Shown one piece after another: positions 7,478 through 15,589 of a DNA stretch of 64,000 nt; the first letter of the stretch is position 1, and each line of letters starts with the position of its first letter. Source of the DNA: Chitinophagaceae bacterium. GTDB taxonomy: Bacteria > Bacteroidota > Bacteroidia > Chitinophagales > Chitinophagaceae. The position numbers and the translations under genes were made by a program. The DNA lies in contig JADJTY010000003.1 of the NCBI GenBank assembly GCA_016710935.1, forward strand, positions 434,001-498,000, written 5' to 3'. The notes beneath the pieces are model-generated. The model was not told the origin of the DNA. It worked only from the letters and a program-made list of their open reading frames with translations, and ran no database searches.

Positions 7478-9739
7478 ATGAAATATGCACTCGATAATTT
7501 AGTTAGAGACAATATCAAAAACTTAAAACCTTATTCTTCTGCACGGCATGAGTTTACAGGCACGGCATCGGTGTTTTTAGATGCCAATGAGAATGCATAC
7601 GGTTCTCCGTTGGGGGTAAGGTATAACCGCTATCCTGATCCCTTACAATGGCAATTAAAATTTCAACTGGCAAAAATTAAAGGGGTGCCTGCCGAGTATA
7701 TTTGTATTGGCAATGGCAGCGATGAGATCATTGACCTGGCCTACCGCATCTTTTGTAACCCCGGTAAAGACAATGTGATCATTTGTCCGCCTACCTATGG
7801 TATGTACGCAGTGAATGCGGATATCAATGATGTTGAAATACGAAAAGTAAATCTTACTGAAACATTTCAACTGGATGTAGAAGGTATCATGCAGGCAACA
7901 GATACCAACACAAAATTATTATTCATCTGCTCGCCCAACAATCCAACGGGTAATAATATGAACCGGGCCGATGTGGAACTACTGCTGAATAATTTTCCGG
8001 GCATCGTAATTATTGATGAAGCCTATATCAATTATTCAAAACAAAAGACCTTTATACAGGAGTTGACAGAATATCCCAACCTGGTTGTCATGCAAACCTT
8101 ATCCAAAGCCTGGGGACTGGCGGCTTTGCGGCTGGGCCTGTGTTACGCATCACTGGATATCATTGACCTGTTTAACAAAGTAAAACCACCGTACAATATA
8201 AACGAAGCCTCCCAGCAAATGGCGCTGGAAGCGCTGCAGAATACTGAACAGGTTAATGAATGGATTAAAGAAGCGGTTCTGCAAAAAGAAATTTTGATCA
8301 ATAAGTTCAACAGTTTTTCTTTTGTAAAAACTGTCTATCCATCTGATGCTAATTTTATTTTAATTAAGGTTGATGATGCAGATCTGCTTTATCAATACCT
8401 GGCTTCTAATGAAATTGTAGTACGCAACCGCAGTAAGGAAGCCGGTTGCGACAACTGTTTACGCATCAGCATCGGTACACCGGAAGAAAATATAATACTC
8501 ATCAACACAATGAAAAATATGGAACCTAAAACCAGTGAACTTCTCAATCCTCCGCTAACCAACGGAGGGCAGGGGGCAAAAAAAGTACTATTTATAGACC
8601 GGGATGGCACTTTAATTAAAGAAGCACCGCCCACCTATCAACTGGATGATTTCAGCAAGCTGGAATTTTATCCCGATATGTTTTATTACATGCGGAGGAT
8701 CGCGGAAGAACTCAACTACGAATTGGTAATGGTTACCAACCAGGATGGGTTGGGTACTGCTTCTTTTCCTGAAGAAACATTTTGGCCCGTGCAAAACCTG
8801 GTGATGAAAAGCCTGGCAAATGAGTGCGTGATTTTTGCTGAAGTGATCATTGACAGAACATTACCGGCAGAAAATGCGCCCACACGTAAACCAGGCACTG
8901 CTTTGCTTTCCAGGTACATCAATAACCCGGATTATGACCTGTTGAACTCTTATGTAATTGGCGACCGCATTACCGATATGCAACTGGCAAAAAATTTAAA
9001 CTGTAAAGGTTTGTGGTTGAATATGGATCCAACATTGGGACAAACAGAGATAAGCCATACCATTGATGATCTGCGAAAAGAAGTTGTTGTGCTGGAAACC
9101 TCCGGTTGGGCTGATATCTATCATTATTTAAAGTTACCGCCACGTATCGTTACACACCAGCGCAATACCAACGAAACAAAAATTACTGTTGAAGTAAACC
9201 TGGATGGAAGCGGAAAAGCAAATAACAAAACCGGCCTGGCGTTTTTTGACCATATGCTTGACCAGGTTGCCCGCCATGGAAATATGGATCTGGCCATTAC
9301 CTGTAATGGCGATCTGCATATTGATGAGCACCACAGTATTGAAGATACCGGTATTGCACTTGGGGAAGCCCTGGCAAAGGCTTTGGGTGATAAAAAAGGA
9401 ATTGAACGTTATGGCTTTTCCGTGCCTTCCGGCAGGCAGGTATTGCCCATGGATGATTGCCTGTCGCAGGTGGCCATTGATTTTGGCGGAAGAAGCTGGA
9501 TTGTTTGGGATGCCACATTTAAAAGAGAAAAGATAGGAGAGATGCCAACAGAAATGTTCTTTCATTTCTTTAAATCATTCAGTGATGCGGCCAGGTGTAA
9601 TCTGAATATTAAAGCCGAAGGAGAAAATGAACATCATAAAATTGAATCCATTTTTAAAGCGTTTGCCAAAGTAATAAAGATGGCAGTTAAAAGAGACATC
9701 AACAATGATTCTCTGCCATCAACAAAAGGAATACTATAA
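7478..9739 (+). CDS. hisCB: HisC-HisB fusion: histidinol-P aminotransferase / histidinol phosphatase / IGP dehydratase
   Basis: One 753-aa frame covers three histidine enzymes. Residues 1 to about 347 are HisC, a class I/II PLP aminotransferase (CSPNNPTG; PLP lysine K210 in TLSKAWGLAALRLG). Residues 368-545 are the HAD phosphatase half of HisB (FIDRDGT, D374 and D376; later a TRKPG lysine and VIGDRITDM). Residues about 555-753 are IGP dehydratase (FFDHMLDQVARHG, DEHHSIEDTG, GENEHHKIES metal-binding histidines). HisB fusions of the last two are usual in this phylum; joining HisC is not. The joint (about 348-368, EPKTSELLNPPLTNGGQGA) is encoded by a palindromic repeat. In-frame ATGs at 8510 and 8519 could give a separate HisB by internal initiation. 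Confidence 0.93.
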   Translation: MKYALDNLVRDNIKNLKPYSSARHEFTGTASVFLDANENAYGSPLGVRYNRYPDPLQWQLKFQLAKIKGVPAEYICIGNGSDEIIDLAYRIFCNPGKDNVIICPPTYGMYAVNADINDVEIRKVNLTETFQLDVEGIMQATDTNTKLLFICSPNNPTGNNMNRADVELLLNNFPGIVIIDEAYINYSKQKTFIQELTEYPNLVVMQTLSKAWGLAALRLGLCYASLDIIDLFNKVKPPYNINEASQQMALEALQNTEQVNEWIKEAVLQKEILINKFNSFSFVKTVYPSDANFILIKVDDADLLYQYLASNEIVVRNRSKEAGCDNCLRISIGTPEENIILINTMKNMEPKTSELLNPPLTNGGQGAKKVLFIDRDGTLIKEAPPTYQLDDFSKLEFYPDMFYYMRRIAEELNYELVMVTNQDGLGTASFPEETFWPVQNLVMKSLANECVIFAEVIIDRTLPAENAPTRKPGTALLSRYINNPDYDLLNSYVIGDRITDMQLAKNLNCKGLWLNMDPTLGQTEISHTIDDLRKEVVVLETSGWADIYHYLKLPPRIVTHQRNTNETKITVEVNLDGSGKANNKTGLAFFDHMLDQVARHGNMDLAITCNGDLHIDEHHSIEDTGIALGEALAKALGDKKGIERYGFSVPSGRQVLPMDDCLSQVAIDFGGRSWIVWDATFKREKIGEMPTEMFFHFFKSFSDAARCNLNIKAEGENEHHKIESIFKAFAKVIKMAVKRDINNDSLPSTKGIL
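8549..8576 (+). repeat. In-frame palindromic element at the hisC/hisB joint
   Basis: CCTCCG-ctaaccaa-CGGAGG followed by GCAGGGGG. Layout and sequence match 9803-9825 and 10475-10501 (stem, short loop, then CAGGG; CTCA a few bases before). It is translated as part of the HisC-HisB linker, and no stop or ATG remains inside it. Confidence 0.65.
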
Positions 9740-9745
9740 ACTAAA

Positions 9746-10416
9746 ATGCCACTAACAGTAAATCAAATAAAAGTTGACGTCTTAAATAAACAGACTCAAG
9801 AACCCTCCTTTGGAGGGCAGGGAGGCTTTGTCGCCATCATAAAATATAATGCCGGTAATGTACAAAGCGTGCAATATGCATTGCAGCGGATTGGAGTAGC
9901 TTCGTTAGTTACCGATGATGCTGAAACAATTCAAAAAGCGGGTAAGGTAATTTTTCCGGGAGTTGGCCATGCAGCCCCGGCCATGCAATATTTAAAAGAA
10001 AGAGGGCTGGATCAGATCATACTTAATTTAAAGCAACCTGTTTTGGGTATTTGCCTGGGTATGCAGCTCATGTGCAAACATTCGGAGGAAGGCGATACAC
10101 CTTGCCTCGGGATATTTGATAGTGAAATAAAACTTTTGAATCTGCTGTGCTTAAAGTTCCACAGGTTGGATGGAATAATATAAATGATTTTAAATCTGTT
10201 TTGTTTAATGAATTGAATGAAGGAGACTTTGTTTACACCGTGAATAGTTATTATGCGGCCTTATCCAACGATACTGTAGCAACAACTGATTATATTTTTC
10301 CTTACAGTGCAGCATTGCAAAAAAATAATTTTTATGGAGTACAGTTTCATCCTGAAAAATCAGGTGAAGCAGGAGAAAAGATTTTAAGAAATTTCATTGA
10401 ATGTAGCTTAACTTAA
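9746..10416 (+). CDS. hisH: Imidazole glycerol phosphate synthase, glutaminase subunit (single-base frameshift)
   Basis: Supplies ammonia from glutamine to HisF. The first part (from 9746) has the nucleophile loop in GICLGMQLM. The second part, one frame back, has KVPQVGWNNI and the His/Glu pair in GVQFHPEKSGEAG. One extra A in the run at 10129-10132 would join them as ...SEIK-TFESAVLKVPQ..., about 223 aa. As written, the upstream frame stops at 10183 after 145 aa and lacks the catalytic His and Glu. The N-terminus has about 30 extra residues before VAIIKYNAGN, because a palindromic repeat (9803-9825) lies inside the reading frame and no later start exists. Neighbours are intact his genes, so I take this as HisH with an indel, probably technical. 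Confidence 0.85.
9803..9825 (+). repeat. In-frame palindromic element in the 5' end of hisH
   Basis: CCCTCC-ttt-GGAGGG then CAGGGAGG, with ACTCAAG just before it. Translated as roughly PSFGGQGG within the N-terminal extension of HisH. The first codon of the conserved enzyme follows within a few bases, and there is no ATG, GTG or TTG in frame between, so the element cannot be left out of the protein by a later start. Confidence 0.65.
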
Positions 10417-10474
10417 AATATTCTTTTTTTAAATTTTAAATAATGGCAGAACAAGTTTATAGTAGCAATCTCAG

Positions 10475-10501
10475 TTCTCCGCCAGGTGACGGAAACAGGG
10501 G
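10475..10501 (+). repeat. Palindromic element just upstream of the hisA start
   Basis: TTCTCCG-ccaggtga-CGGAAACAGGGG, aligning nearly base for base in layout with the hisC/hisB copy; CTCAG precedes it. It ends one base before the preferred hisA ATG (10503). The frame is open through it from an ATG at 10443, so it could be translated as a 20-residue extension. Confidence 0.6.
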
Positions 10502-10502
10502 T

Positions 10503-11222
10503 ATGATCATCATACCTGCAATCGATATCATCAACGGCAAATGCGTTCGCCTTACCAAAGGTGATTATGCACAACAAAAGATCTATCATGAAGATCCGGT
10601 AGCCGTAGCCAAAGAGTTTGCCGGTGCTGGTTTTAAACGTTTGCATATCGTTGATCTGGATGGTGCCAAAGCCGGCAAGATCATCAATATGGCCGTTTTG
10701 GAAAACATTGCAACTGCTACCGGCCTGGAGATTGATTTTGGAGGAGGCGTAAAACAGATAAGCGATGTGGAAGCTGTGCTGAATGCTGGTGCAGCGATGG
10801 TAACCATCGGCAGCCTCGCGGTAAAGCATCCCGAAATACTGGAAGAATGGTTGCTGGAATTTGGTACGGATAAATTTTTTATAGGTGCAGATGTTTTGAA
10901 TGAAAATATACAGATCAACGGCTGGCAAAATGATGGAGGCATCAATATTTTTGAATTTGTGGGAAAGCTGATCAGCCTGGGTGTAACCAATATTTTCTGT
11001 ACGGATATTTCCAAAGATGGCATGATGCAGGGTCCGTCCATAGAACTGTATAAAAAAATTATTGCTGAGCATCCTGAAATTAAATTAGCAGCCAGCGGGG
11101 GTGTGAGCAATATCGATGATGTAAAAAGACTGCATGAAATTGGATGCTCAGGTGTTATTATTGGTAAAGCTATCTATGAAAACCTGGTAACATTGGATGA
11201 ACTGATCAAACTAAACGCATAA
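10503..11222 (+). CDS. hisA: ProFAR isomerase (phosphoribosylformimino-AICAR-P isomerase)
   Basis: Amadori isomerisation of ProFAR to PRFAR; TIM barrel, about 239 aa from the chosen start MIIIPAIDIINGKCVRL. Two phosphate-binding half-barrel motifs are visible (IDFGGGVKQI and AASGGVSNIDD), with catalytic-Asp motifs AIDI near the N-terminus and CTDISKDG in the middle. An upstream ATG at 10443 would add MAEQVYSSNLSSPPGDGNRG, which is not part of the family fold and is partly encoded by the palindromic element. I prefer 10503 because it gives standard length. Confidence 0.94.
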   Translation: MIIIPAIDIINGKCVRLTKGDYAQQKIYHEDPVAVAKEFAGAGFKRLHIVDLDGAKAGKIINMAVLENIATATGLEIDFGGGVKQISDVEAVLNAGAAMVTIGSLAVKHPEILEEWLLEFGTDKFFIGADVLNENIQINGWQNDGGINIFEFVGKLISLGVTNIFCTDISKDGMMQGPSIELYKKIIAEHPEIKLAASGGVSNIDDVKRLHEIGCSGVIIGKAIYENLVTLDELIKLNA

Positions 11223-11237
11223 CTCAAATTATAGATC

Positions 11238-11996
11238 TTGCTTACCAAAAGAATCATACCCTGCCTGGATATTAAAGATGGCCGTACCGTTAAAGGAATC
11301 AACTTTGAAAGCATACGTGATGCAGGCGACCCGGTAGAACTGGCGATGCTGTATTCGCAACAGGGGGCCGATGAACTGGTTTTCCTGGACATCACAGCAA
11401 CGGTAGAAAAAAGAAAAACACTGGTTGAGTTGGTAAAAAGAATTGCTGCCAGCATCAATATACCTTTTACAGTTGGTGGCGGCATCAGTTCGGTTGATGA
11501 CGTGGCTGTTCTTTTGCAAAACGGGGCAGATAAGATCTCTGTGAACACAGCGGCTTATAAAGATCCGGCTTTAATAAAAGAACTCAGTAATGCTTTTGGC
11601 AGTCAATGTGTGGTGTTGGCAATTGATACAAAGCAAGAAGCAGATGGAGAATGGTATGTGTACTTACATGGTGGCAGAACAAAAACAGCAACCAAAACAA
11701 CAGATTGGGCAAGGCAGGCAGTTGATGCCGGTGCTGGCGAAATTTTATTGACCAGCATGAATCATGACGGTACAAAAAATGGATTTGCACTGGATATTAC
11801 CGCAACATTATCCGGGTCTTTACCCGTGCCGGTCATTGCATCAGGCGGCGCCGGAACAGTTGCACATTTTAAAGAAGTATTTGAAACCGCCCATGCCGAT
11901 GCTGCATTGGCTGCAAGCATTTTTCATTATAAAGAAATTGAAATTCCTGCATTAAAACAATATTTAACTCAGCAACAAATACCGGTAAGATTATGA
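11238..11996 (+). CDS. hisF: Imidazole glycerol phosphate synthase, cyclase subunit
   Basis: Uses ammonia from HisH to turn PRFAR into IGP and AICAR; TIM barrel, 252 aa. It begins with a TTG codon (LTKRIIPCLDIKDGRTVKG); no ATG nearby restores the conserved N-terminus. Key motifs are CLDIKDG with the catalytic Asp, VGGGISSVDD, LTSMNHDGTKNG with the second catalytic Asp, and ASGGAGT phosphate binding. It starts 15 bases after hisA and overlaps hisIE by four bases (ATGA), so the two are translationally coupled. Confidence 0.96.
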   Translation: MLTKRIIPCLDIKDGRTVKGINFESIRDAGDPVELAMLYSQQGADELVFLDITATVEKRKTLVELVKRIAASINIPFTVGGGISSVDDVAVLLQNGADKISVNTAAYKDPALIKELSNAFGSQCVVLAIDTKQEADGEWYVYLHGGRTKTATKTTDWARQAVDAGAGEILLTSMNHDGTKNGFALDITATLSGSLPVPVIASGGAGTVAHFKEVFETAHADAALAASIFHYKEIEIPALKQYLTQQQIPVRL

Positions 11997-12589
11997 CAAT
12001 AGATTTTAAAAAATATTCCGATGGGCTGGTGCCCGCTGTGATACAGGACGCCCAAACCAATAAGGTATTGATGCTTGGTTTTATGAACGAAGCTGCATTG
12101 AATAAAACAAATGAATTGCAGCAGGTTACTTTCTTCAGTCGCAGTAAAAGCAGGCTATGGACAAAGGGTGAAGAAAGCGGTCATTTTCTTTTTGTACAGG
12201 AAATTAAAGTTGATTGTGATGCCGATACTTTACTGATCAAAGTAAATCCGGCAGGTCCTGTTTGCCACACCGGTGCGGATACCTGCTGGAACGAAAAAAA
12301 CGATGCTGATCATTTTTTAGAGACGCTGGAAAATATAATTACTGAAAGAAAAAATAATCCGCATCAAAAATCATACACCAGCTCTTTATTTGAAAAAGGG
12401 ATAAATAAAATTGCACAAAAAGTTGGAGAGGAAGCGGTTGAACTGATCATAGAAGCCAAGGATGATGATGCGGATCTGTTTAAAGGAGAAGCGGCTGATC
12501 TTTTATTTCATTATTTAATTCTCCTGCAGGCAAAGGGTTTTAAGCTGACCGATATTGTAGCGGTTTTAAAAAACAGGCATTCCAAATAG
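11993..12589 (+). CDS. hisIE: Bifunctional phosphoribosyl-AMP cyclohydrolase / phosphoribosyl-ATP pyrophosphatase
   Basis: Second and third steps of the pathway in one 198-aa protein. The N-terminal HisI half (about 1-105) has TFFSRSKSRLWTKGEESG and the zinc-cysteine segment VDCDADTLLIKVNPAGPVCHTG. The C-terminal HisE half (about 110-198) has KVGEEAVELIIEAK and GEAADLLFHYLILL, the acidic metal-binding helices of the MazG-like fold. It is the last his gene; no clear terminator follows before the next unit. Confidence 0.96.
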   Translation: MTIDFKKYSDGLVPAVIQDAQTNKVLMLGFMNEAALNKTNELQQVTFFSRSKSRLWTKGEESGHFLFVQEIKVDCDADTLLIKVNPAGPVCHTGADTCWNEKNDADHFLETLENIITERKNNPHQKSYTSSLFEKGINKIAQKVGEEAVELIIEAKDDDADLFKGEAADLLFHYLILLQAKGFKLTDIVAVLKNRHSK

Positions 12590-12680
12590 TCAGAAGAAGT
12601 GGATTTTTGGGCAGCAACGAACTTAGTGTATAAATTGACGCAAAGCCTTACCAGCAGTGCTGCAGGTGTTTAATTATTTT

Positions 12681-12709
12681 TTTGAATGGGTATAAAAATA
12701 TTAACTTTC
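12681..12709 (+). promoter_or_regulatory. Candidate promoter of the lipoprotein GH13 gene
   Basis: TTTG (12681-12684), 17 bases, TAACTTTC (12702-12709, seven of eight to TAnnTTTG). The spacer is about two bases short of ideal. It lies inside the longer upstream frame from 12682, which argues for the start at 12724. Confidence 0.4.
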
Positions 12710-12723
12710 AAAAAATAAGCTGT

Positions 12724-14100
12724 ATGAAAAAAAACAACCCTATATCATTTTTAACGGTCCTTTTATTCTCCATATTTCTAATAAGCTGCAATGAGCAACA
12801 GGATAAAAAGCCGGTTGCAGCAGATCTTTCCGGCCATCCGGACTGGAGTGCACAAAGTAATATTTATGAAGTAAACCTCAGGCAGTTTTCAAAGGAAGGA
12901 ACCATCATGGCTTTTGAAAAGGCGTTGCCCAGGTTAAAAGATATGGGTGTTGAAATATTGTGGTTCATGCCCGTTACACCCATTGGTTTGGAAGGAAGGA
13001 AGATGACGCAAAAGGACATGGGCAGTTATTATGCGGTAAGAGATTACAAGGCTTTTAATCCTGATTATGGCACCATGAACGACTGGAAGGCGTTTGTAAA
13101 GCATGCACATGAAATGGGTTTTAAAGTGATCACTGATTGGGTGGCCAATCACTCGGCACCGGATAATCCCTGGATAAAGTCCCATCCGCAGTTTTATGCA
13201 AAGGATTCGGTTGGTAATCTGATCGCACCATTCGACTGGACAGATGTACGCAAACTGAATTATGCAAACCAGGAGTTAAGAGACAGTATGATAGCAGCCA
13301 TGAAATTCTGGATCACAGAAACCGGTATTGATGGTTTTCGGTGTGATGTTGCGGAAGAAGTGCCTGCAGATTTCTGGAAAACCTGCATAACGGAACTAAA
13401 AAAGTTAAAGCATGTTTTTATGCTTGCAGAAGGTGAAAAACCAGCGCTGCACGAAGCTGGATTTGACGCCACCTATGCCTGGCAGAATATGCACCTGATG
13501 AAGGAATTATACAAAGGTGAGAAAACACTTATACAGTTTGATTCCTTTCTAAATGCAGGTATTTCGAAGTTCCCGGCAAATGCTTACCGCGTATTCTTTA
13601 CATCCAATCATGATGAGAATAGCTGGAACGGTACCGAGTTTGAAAAATATGGAGATGCATATAAAGCCTTTGCGGTGTTTTCTCAAACCATCTATCAGAG
13701 TATACCCCTTATTTATAACGGGCAGGAAGACATGAATAAAAAACGCCTTAAGTTCTTTGTGAAAGATACCATACCCTGGGAAGGGGAGATGGACCTGGGC
13801 TCTTTTTATAAAACCTTGCTTACGCTTCGTAAATCCAATGCAGCATTGGCTGCTGATGCCTCTTATAAAAAATTAATAAGTACTGCCGATAGTTCGGTCT
13901 TTGCTTATCAAAGAGAAAAGGACGGACATAAGATTGTAGTTATCCTCAACTTATCTAAACAACCGCAGCAATTCAATATTAAGGACGCAGCTATTGCCGG
14001 CGAGCCACTGAATATTTTTATGGGTGTAAAAGAAAAGGTAGATGCCGCACACCAGTTTAGTGTGGAGCAGTGGGGGTATATTGTTTACGATTATAAATAA
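12724..14100 (+). CDS. GH13 alpha-amylase family lipoprotein
   Basis: Starts at MKKNNPISFLTVLLFSIFLISC, a lipoprotein signal with Cys in the lipobox LISC, so it is anchored in the envelope. GH13 conserved regions in order: DWVANHS (region I), GFRCDVAEE (region II, Asp nucleophile), MLAEGE (region III, Glu acid/base) and FTSNHDEN (region IV, transition-state Asp). A short all-beta C-terminal domain follows (SVFAYQREKDGHKIVVILNLS). About 458 aa. It probably trims maltodextrins on the cell surface or in the periplasm. It opens the starch locus but has no TGTGTA operator upstream, only a half-site-like GTGTA near 12628. Confidence 0.88.
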   Translation: MKKNNPISFLTVLLFSIFLISCNEQQDKKPVAADLSGHPDWSAQSNIYEVNLRQFSKEGTIMAFEKALPRLKDMGVEILWFMPVTPIGLEGRKMTQKDMGSYYAVRDYKAFNPDYGTMNDWKAFVKHAHEMGFKVITDWVANHSAPDNPWIKSHPQFYAKDSVGNLIAPFDWTDVRKLNYANQELRDSMIAAMKFWITETGIDGFRCDVAEEVPADFWKTCITELKKLKHVFMLAEGEKPALHEAGFDATYAWQNMHLMKELYKGEKTLIQFDSFLNAGISKFPANAYRVFFTSNHDENSWNGTEFEKYGDAYKAFAVFSQTIYQSIPLIYNGQEDMNKKRLKFFVKDTIPWEGEMDLGSFYKTLLTLRKSNAALAADASYKKLISTADSSVFAYQREKDGHKIVVILNLSKQPQQFNIKDAAIAGEPLNIFMGVKEKVDAAHQFSVEQWGYIVYDYK

Positions 14101-14137
14101 AAACCGCCCTGTATTTAAAGCAATTGCCAGAATAATT

Positions 14138-14167
14138 TTTGTCAGGTAATTATTTATTGTATTTTTA
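14138..14167 (+). promoter_or_regulatory. Promoter of the MFS/SusA-like operon
   Basis: TTTG at 14138-14141, 18-base spacer, TATTTTTA at 14160-14167 (seven of eight). The operator palindrome at 14172-14188 would sit on the transcription start. Confidence 0.5.
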
Positions 14168-14171
14168 GCAA

Positions 14172-14188
14172 AGTGTATATTTTACACG
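14172..14188. promoter_or_regulatory. Operator palindrome, site A (MFS transporter)
   Basis: AGTGTATATTTTACACG, matching TGTGTA-N5-TACACA at ten of twelve fixed positions, the 10-bp core GTGTA/TACAC being perfect. Same element as at 17489, 22752 and 37244. Confidence 0.7.
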
Positions 14189-14214
14189 ATTGCTTCATGT
14201 ACAAAACGATTGCT

Positions 14215-15579
14215 ATGTCAGAAATTGAAACGCTCAACAGTTCACATCAACCATCAGCAGAAAATAAACCACGCCTTTCATTAAAGCAGATAATGAATAT
14301 GAGTGTTGGTTTTTTTGGTATCCAGTTTGGGTTTGCTTTGCAGAACGCCAATGTTTCCCGGATATTTGAAACGCTGGGTGCCGAAATTGATAAGATCGGT
14401 TTTTTATGGATCGCAGCACCCATTACCGGTTTACTGGTACAACCTGTCATTGGTTATTTAAGCGACAGAACCTGGCATCCAAGATGGGGCAGGAGAAGGC
14501 CTTTTTTCTTTATTGGTGCCTTATTTTCAGCCATTGCTTTGTTCTTAATGCCACAATCAAGTGTATTGTGGATGGCCGCAACTTTGTTGTGGGTGCTGGA
14601 TGCTTCTATTAATATTTCTATGGAGCCTTTCCGTGCTTTTGTTGGAGATAAACTTCCATCTTCACAAAGAACTGCAGGCTTTGCTGCCCAAACATTTTTT
14701 ATTGGTTTGGGTGCAGTAATCGCATCGCTGCTGCCTTATATTTTTACCAACTATTTTAATATCAGTAATACTGCTGCACCTGGTGTGATCAGTGATTCCG
14801 TTAAATATTCTTTTTACATTGGCGCTGTCGTCTTTTTAATCTCTGTTTTGTGGACCATTTTTACAACAGACGAATTTCCACCGGAAAATATTGAAACCTG
14901 GGAGCAGGAAAAATTAAAAACCAAGGGGCTTTTAAACGGATTAAAAGAAATCTCCACAGGCATATTTAAAATGCCGAAAACGATGATGCAACTGGCAGTT
15001 GTACAGTTTTTTACCTGGATCGCTTTTTTTGCCATGTGGATATATACGACTTCCGCTGTTGCATTAAATGCTTTTGGTACCACTGATAAGGATTCAAAAA
15101 TATTCCAGGATGCAGGAGATTGGGTAGGAGTAATGTTCATGGTGTACAATGGCGTTTCTGCCATTGCAGCTTTTTTATTACCCATGCTGGCAAAAAGAAT
15201 TGGAAGAAAATATACACACATGGTATGCCTTGTTATTGGCGGTATTGGGCTGGTTTCGATGCTTTTTATAAAAACACCAAACATGTTGTTGTTACCAATG
15301 ATTGGCGTTGGTCTTGCATGGGCATCAACATTAACCATGCCTTATGCCATTCTCTCCGGCGCATTGCCTGCAAATAAAATGGGCTTCTACATGGGGGTTT
15401 TTAACTTCTTTATTGTTATTCCGCAAATCATGGCTGCAGCCATTTTAGGTTTTTTTGTTAAAAACTTTTTTGACGGTGAAAGCATTTATGCACTGGTGAT
15501 CGGGGGTGTTTCTATGATCATTGGCGGGGTAGTGAATTTTATGGTAACCGATAAAACGGATGAAAAAAACAAACATTAA
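14215..15579 (+). CDS. MFS sugar transporter (maltose/maltodextrin carrier type)
   Basis: About 454 aa, twelve predicted membrane helices, inner membrane. The loop after helix 2 reads YLSDRTWHPRWGRRRPFFFIG, the RxGRRRPF signature of the SLC45-like/GPH-related carriers that Bacteroidota use for maltose and short maltooligosaccharides. I start at MSEIETLNSS (14215); the frame is open from 14173, but that overlaps the operator and likely transcription start (14197 is the other option). Ten bases separate its stop from the SusA-like gene, so they should be one operon. Confidence 0.85.
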   Translation: MSEIETLNSSHQPSAENKPRLSLKQIMNMSVGFFGIQFGFALQNANVSRIFETLGAEIDKIGFLWIAAPITGLLVQPVIGYLSDRTWHPRWGRRRPFFFIGALFSAIALFLMPQSSVLWMAATLLWVLDASINISMEPFRAFVGDKLPSSQRTAGFAAQTFFIGLGAVIASLLPYIFTNYFNISNTAAPGVISDSVKYSFYIGAVVFLISVLWTIFTTDEFPPENIETWEQEKLKTKGLLNGLKEISTGIFKMPKTMMQLAVVQFFTWIAFFAMWIYTTSAVALNAFGTTDKDSKIFQDAGDWVGVMFMVYNGVSAIAAFLLPMLAKRIGRKYTHMVCLVIGGIGLVSMLFIKTPNMLLLPMIGVGLAWASTLTMPYAILSGALPANKMGFYMGVFNFFIVIPQIMAAAILGFFVKNFFDGESIYALVIGGVSMIIGGVVNFMVTDKTDEKNKH

Positions 15580-15589
15580 AAAACGGGCA

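Noticed and set aside
9204..9536. 110-codon plus-strand frame inside hisB
   Set aside because: Alternative frame within the IGP dehydratase; the metal-binding motifs are in the annotated frame.
10120..10150. Programmed -1 ribosomal frameshift in hisH
   Set aside because: The sign fits, but the site is not a canonical slippery heptamer, I see no downstream stem, and similar one-base losses occur in unrelated genes of the window.
10586..11110. 174-codon minus-strand frame opposite hisA
   Set aside because: It is the complement of a clear hisA; the translated product has no domain, and its composition mirrors the sense codons.
12626..12642. GTGTATAAATTGACG before the lipoprotein GH13 as an operator
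   Set aside because: Only the left half matches; the right half lacks TACAC.
14814..15338. 174-codon minus-strand frame opposite the MFS transporter
   Set aside because: Shadow of membrane-helix codons; hydrophobic sense codons often give open antisense frames.
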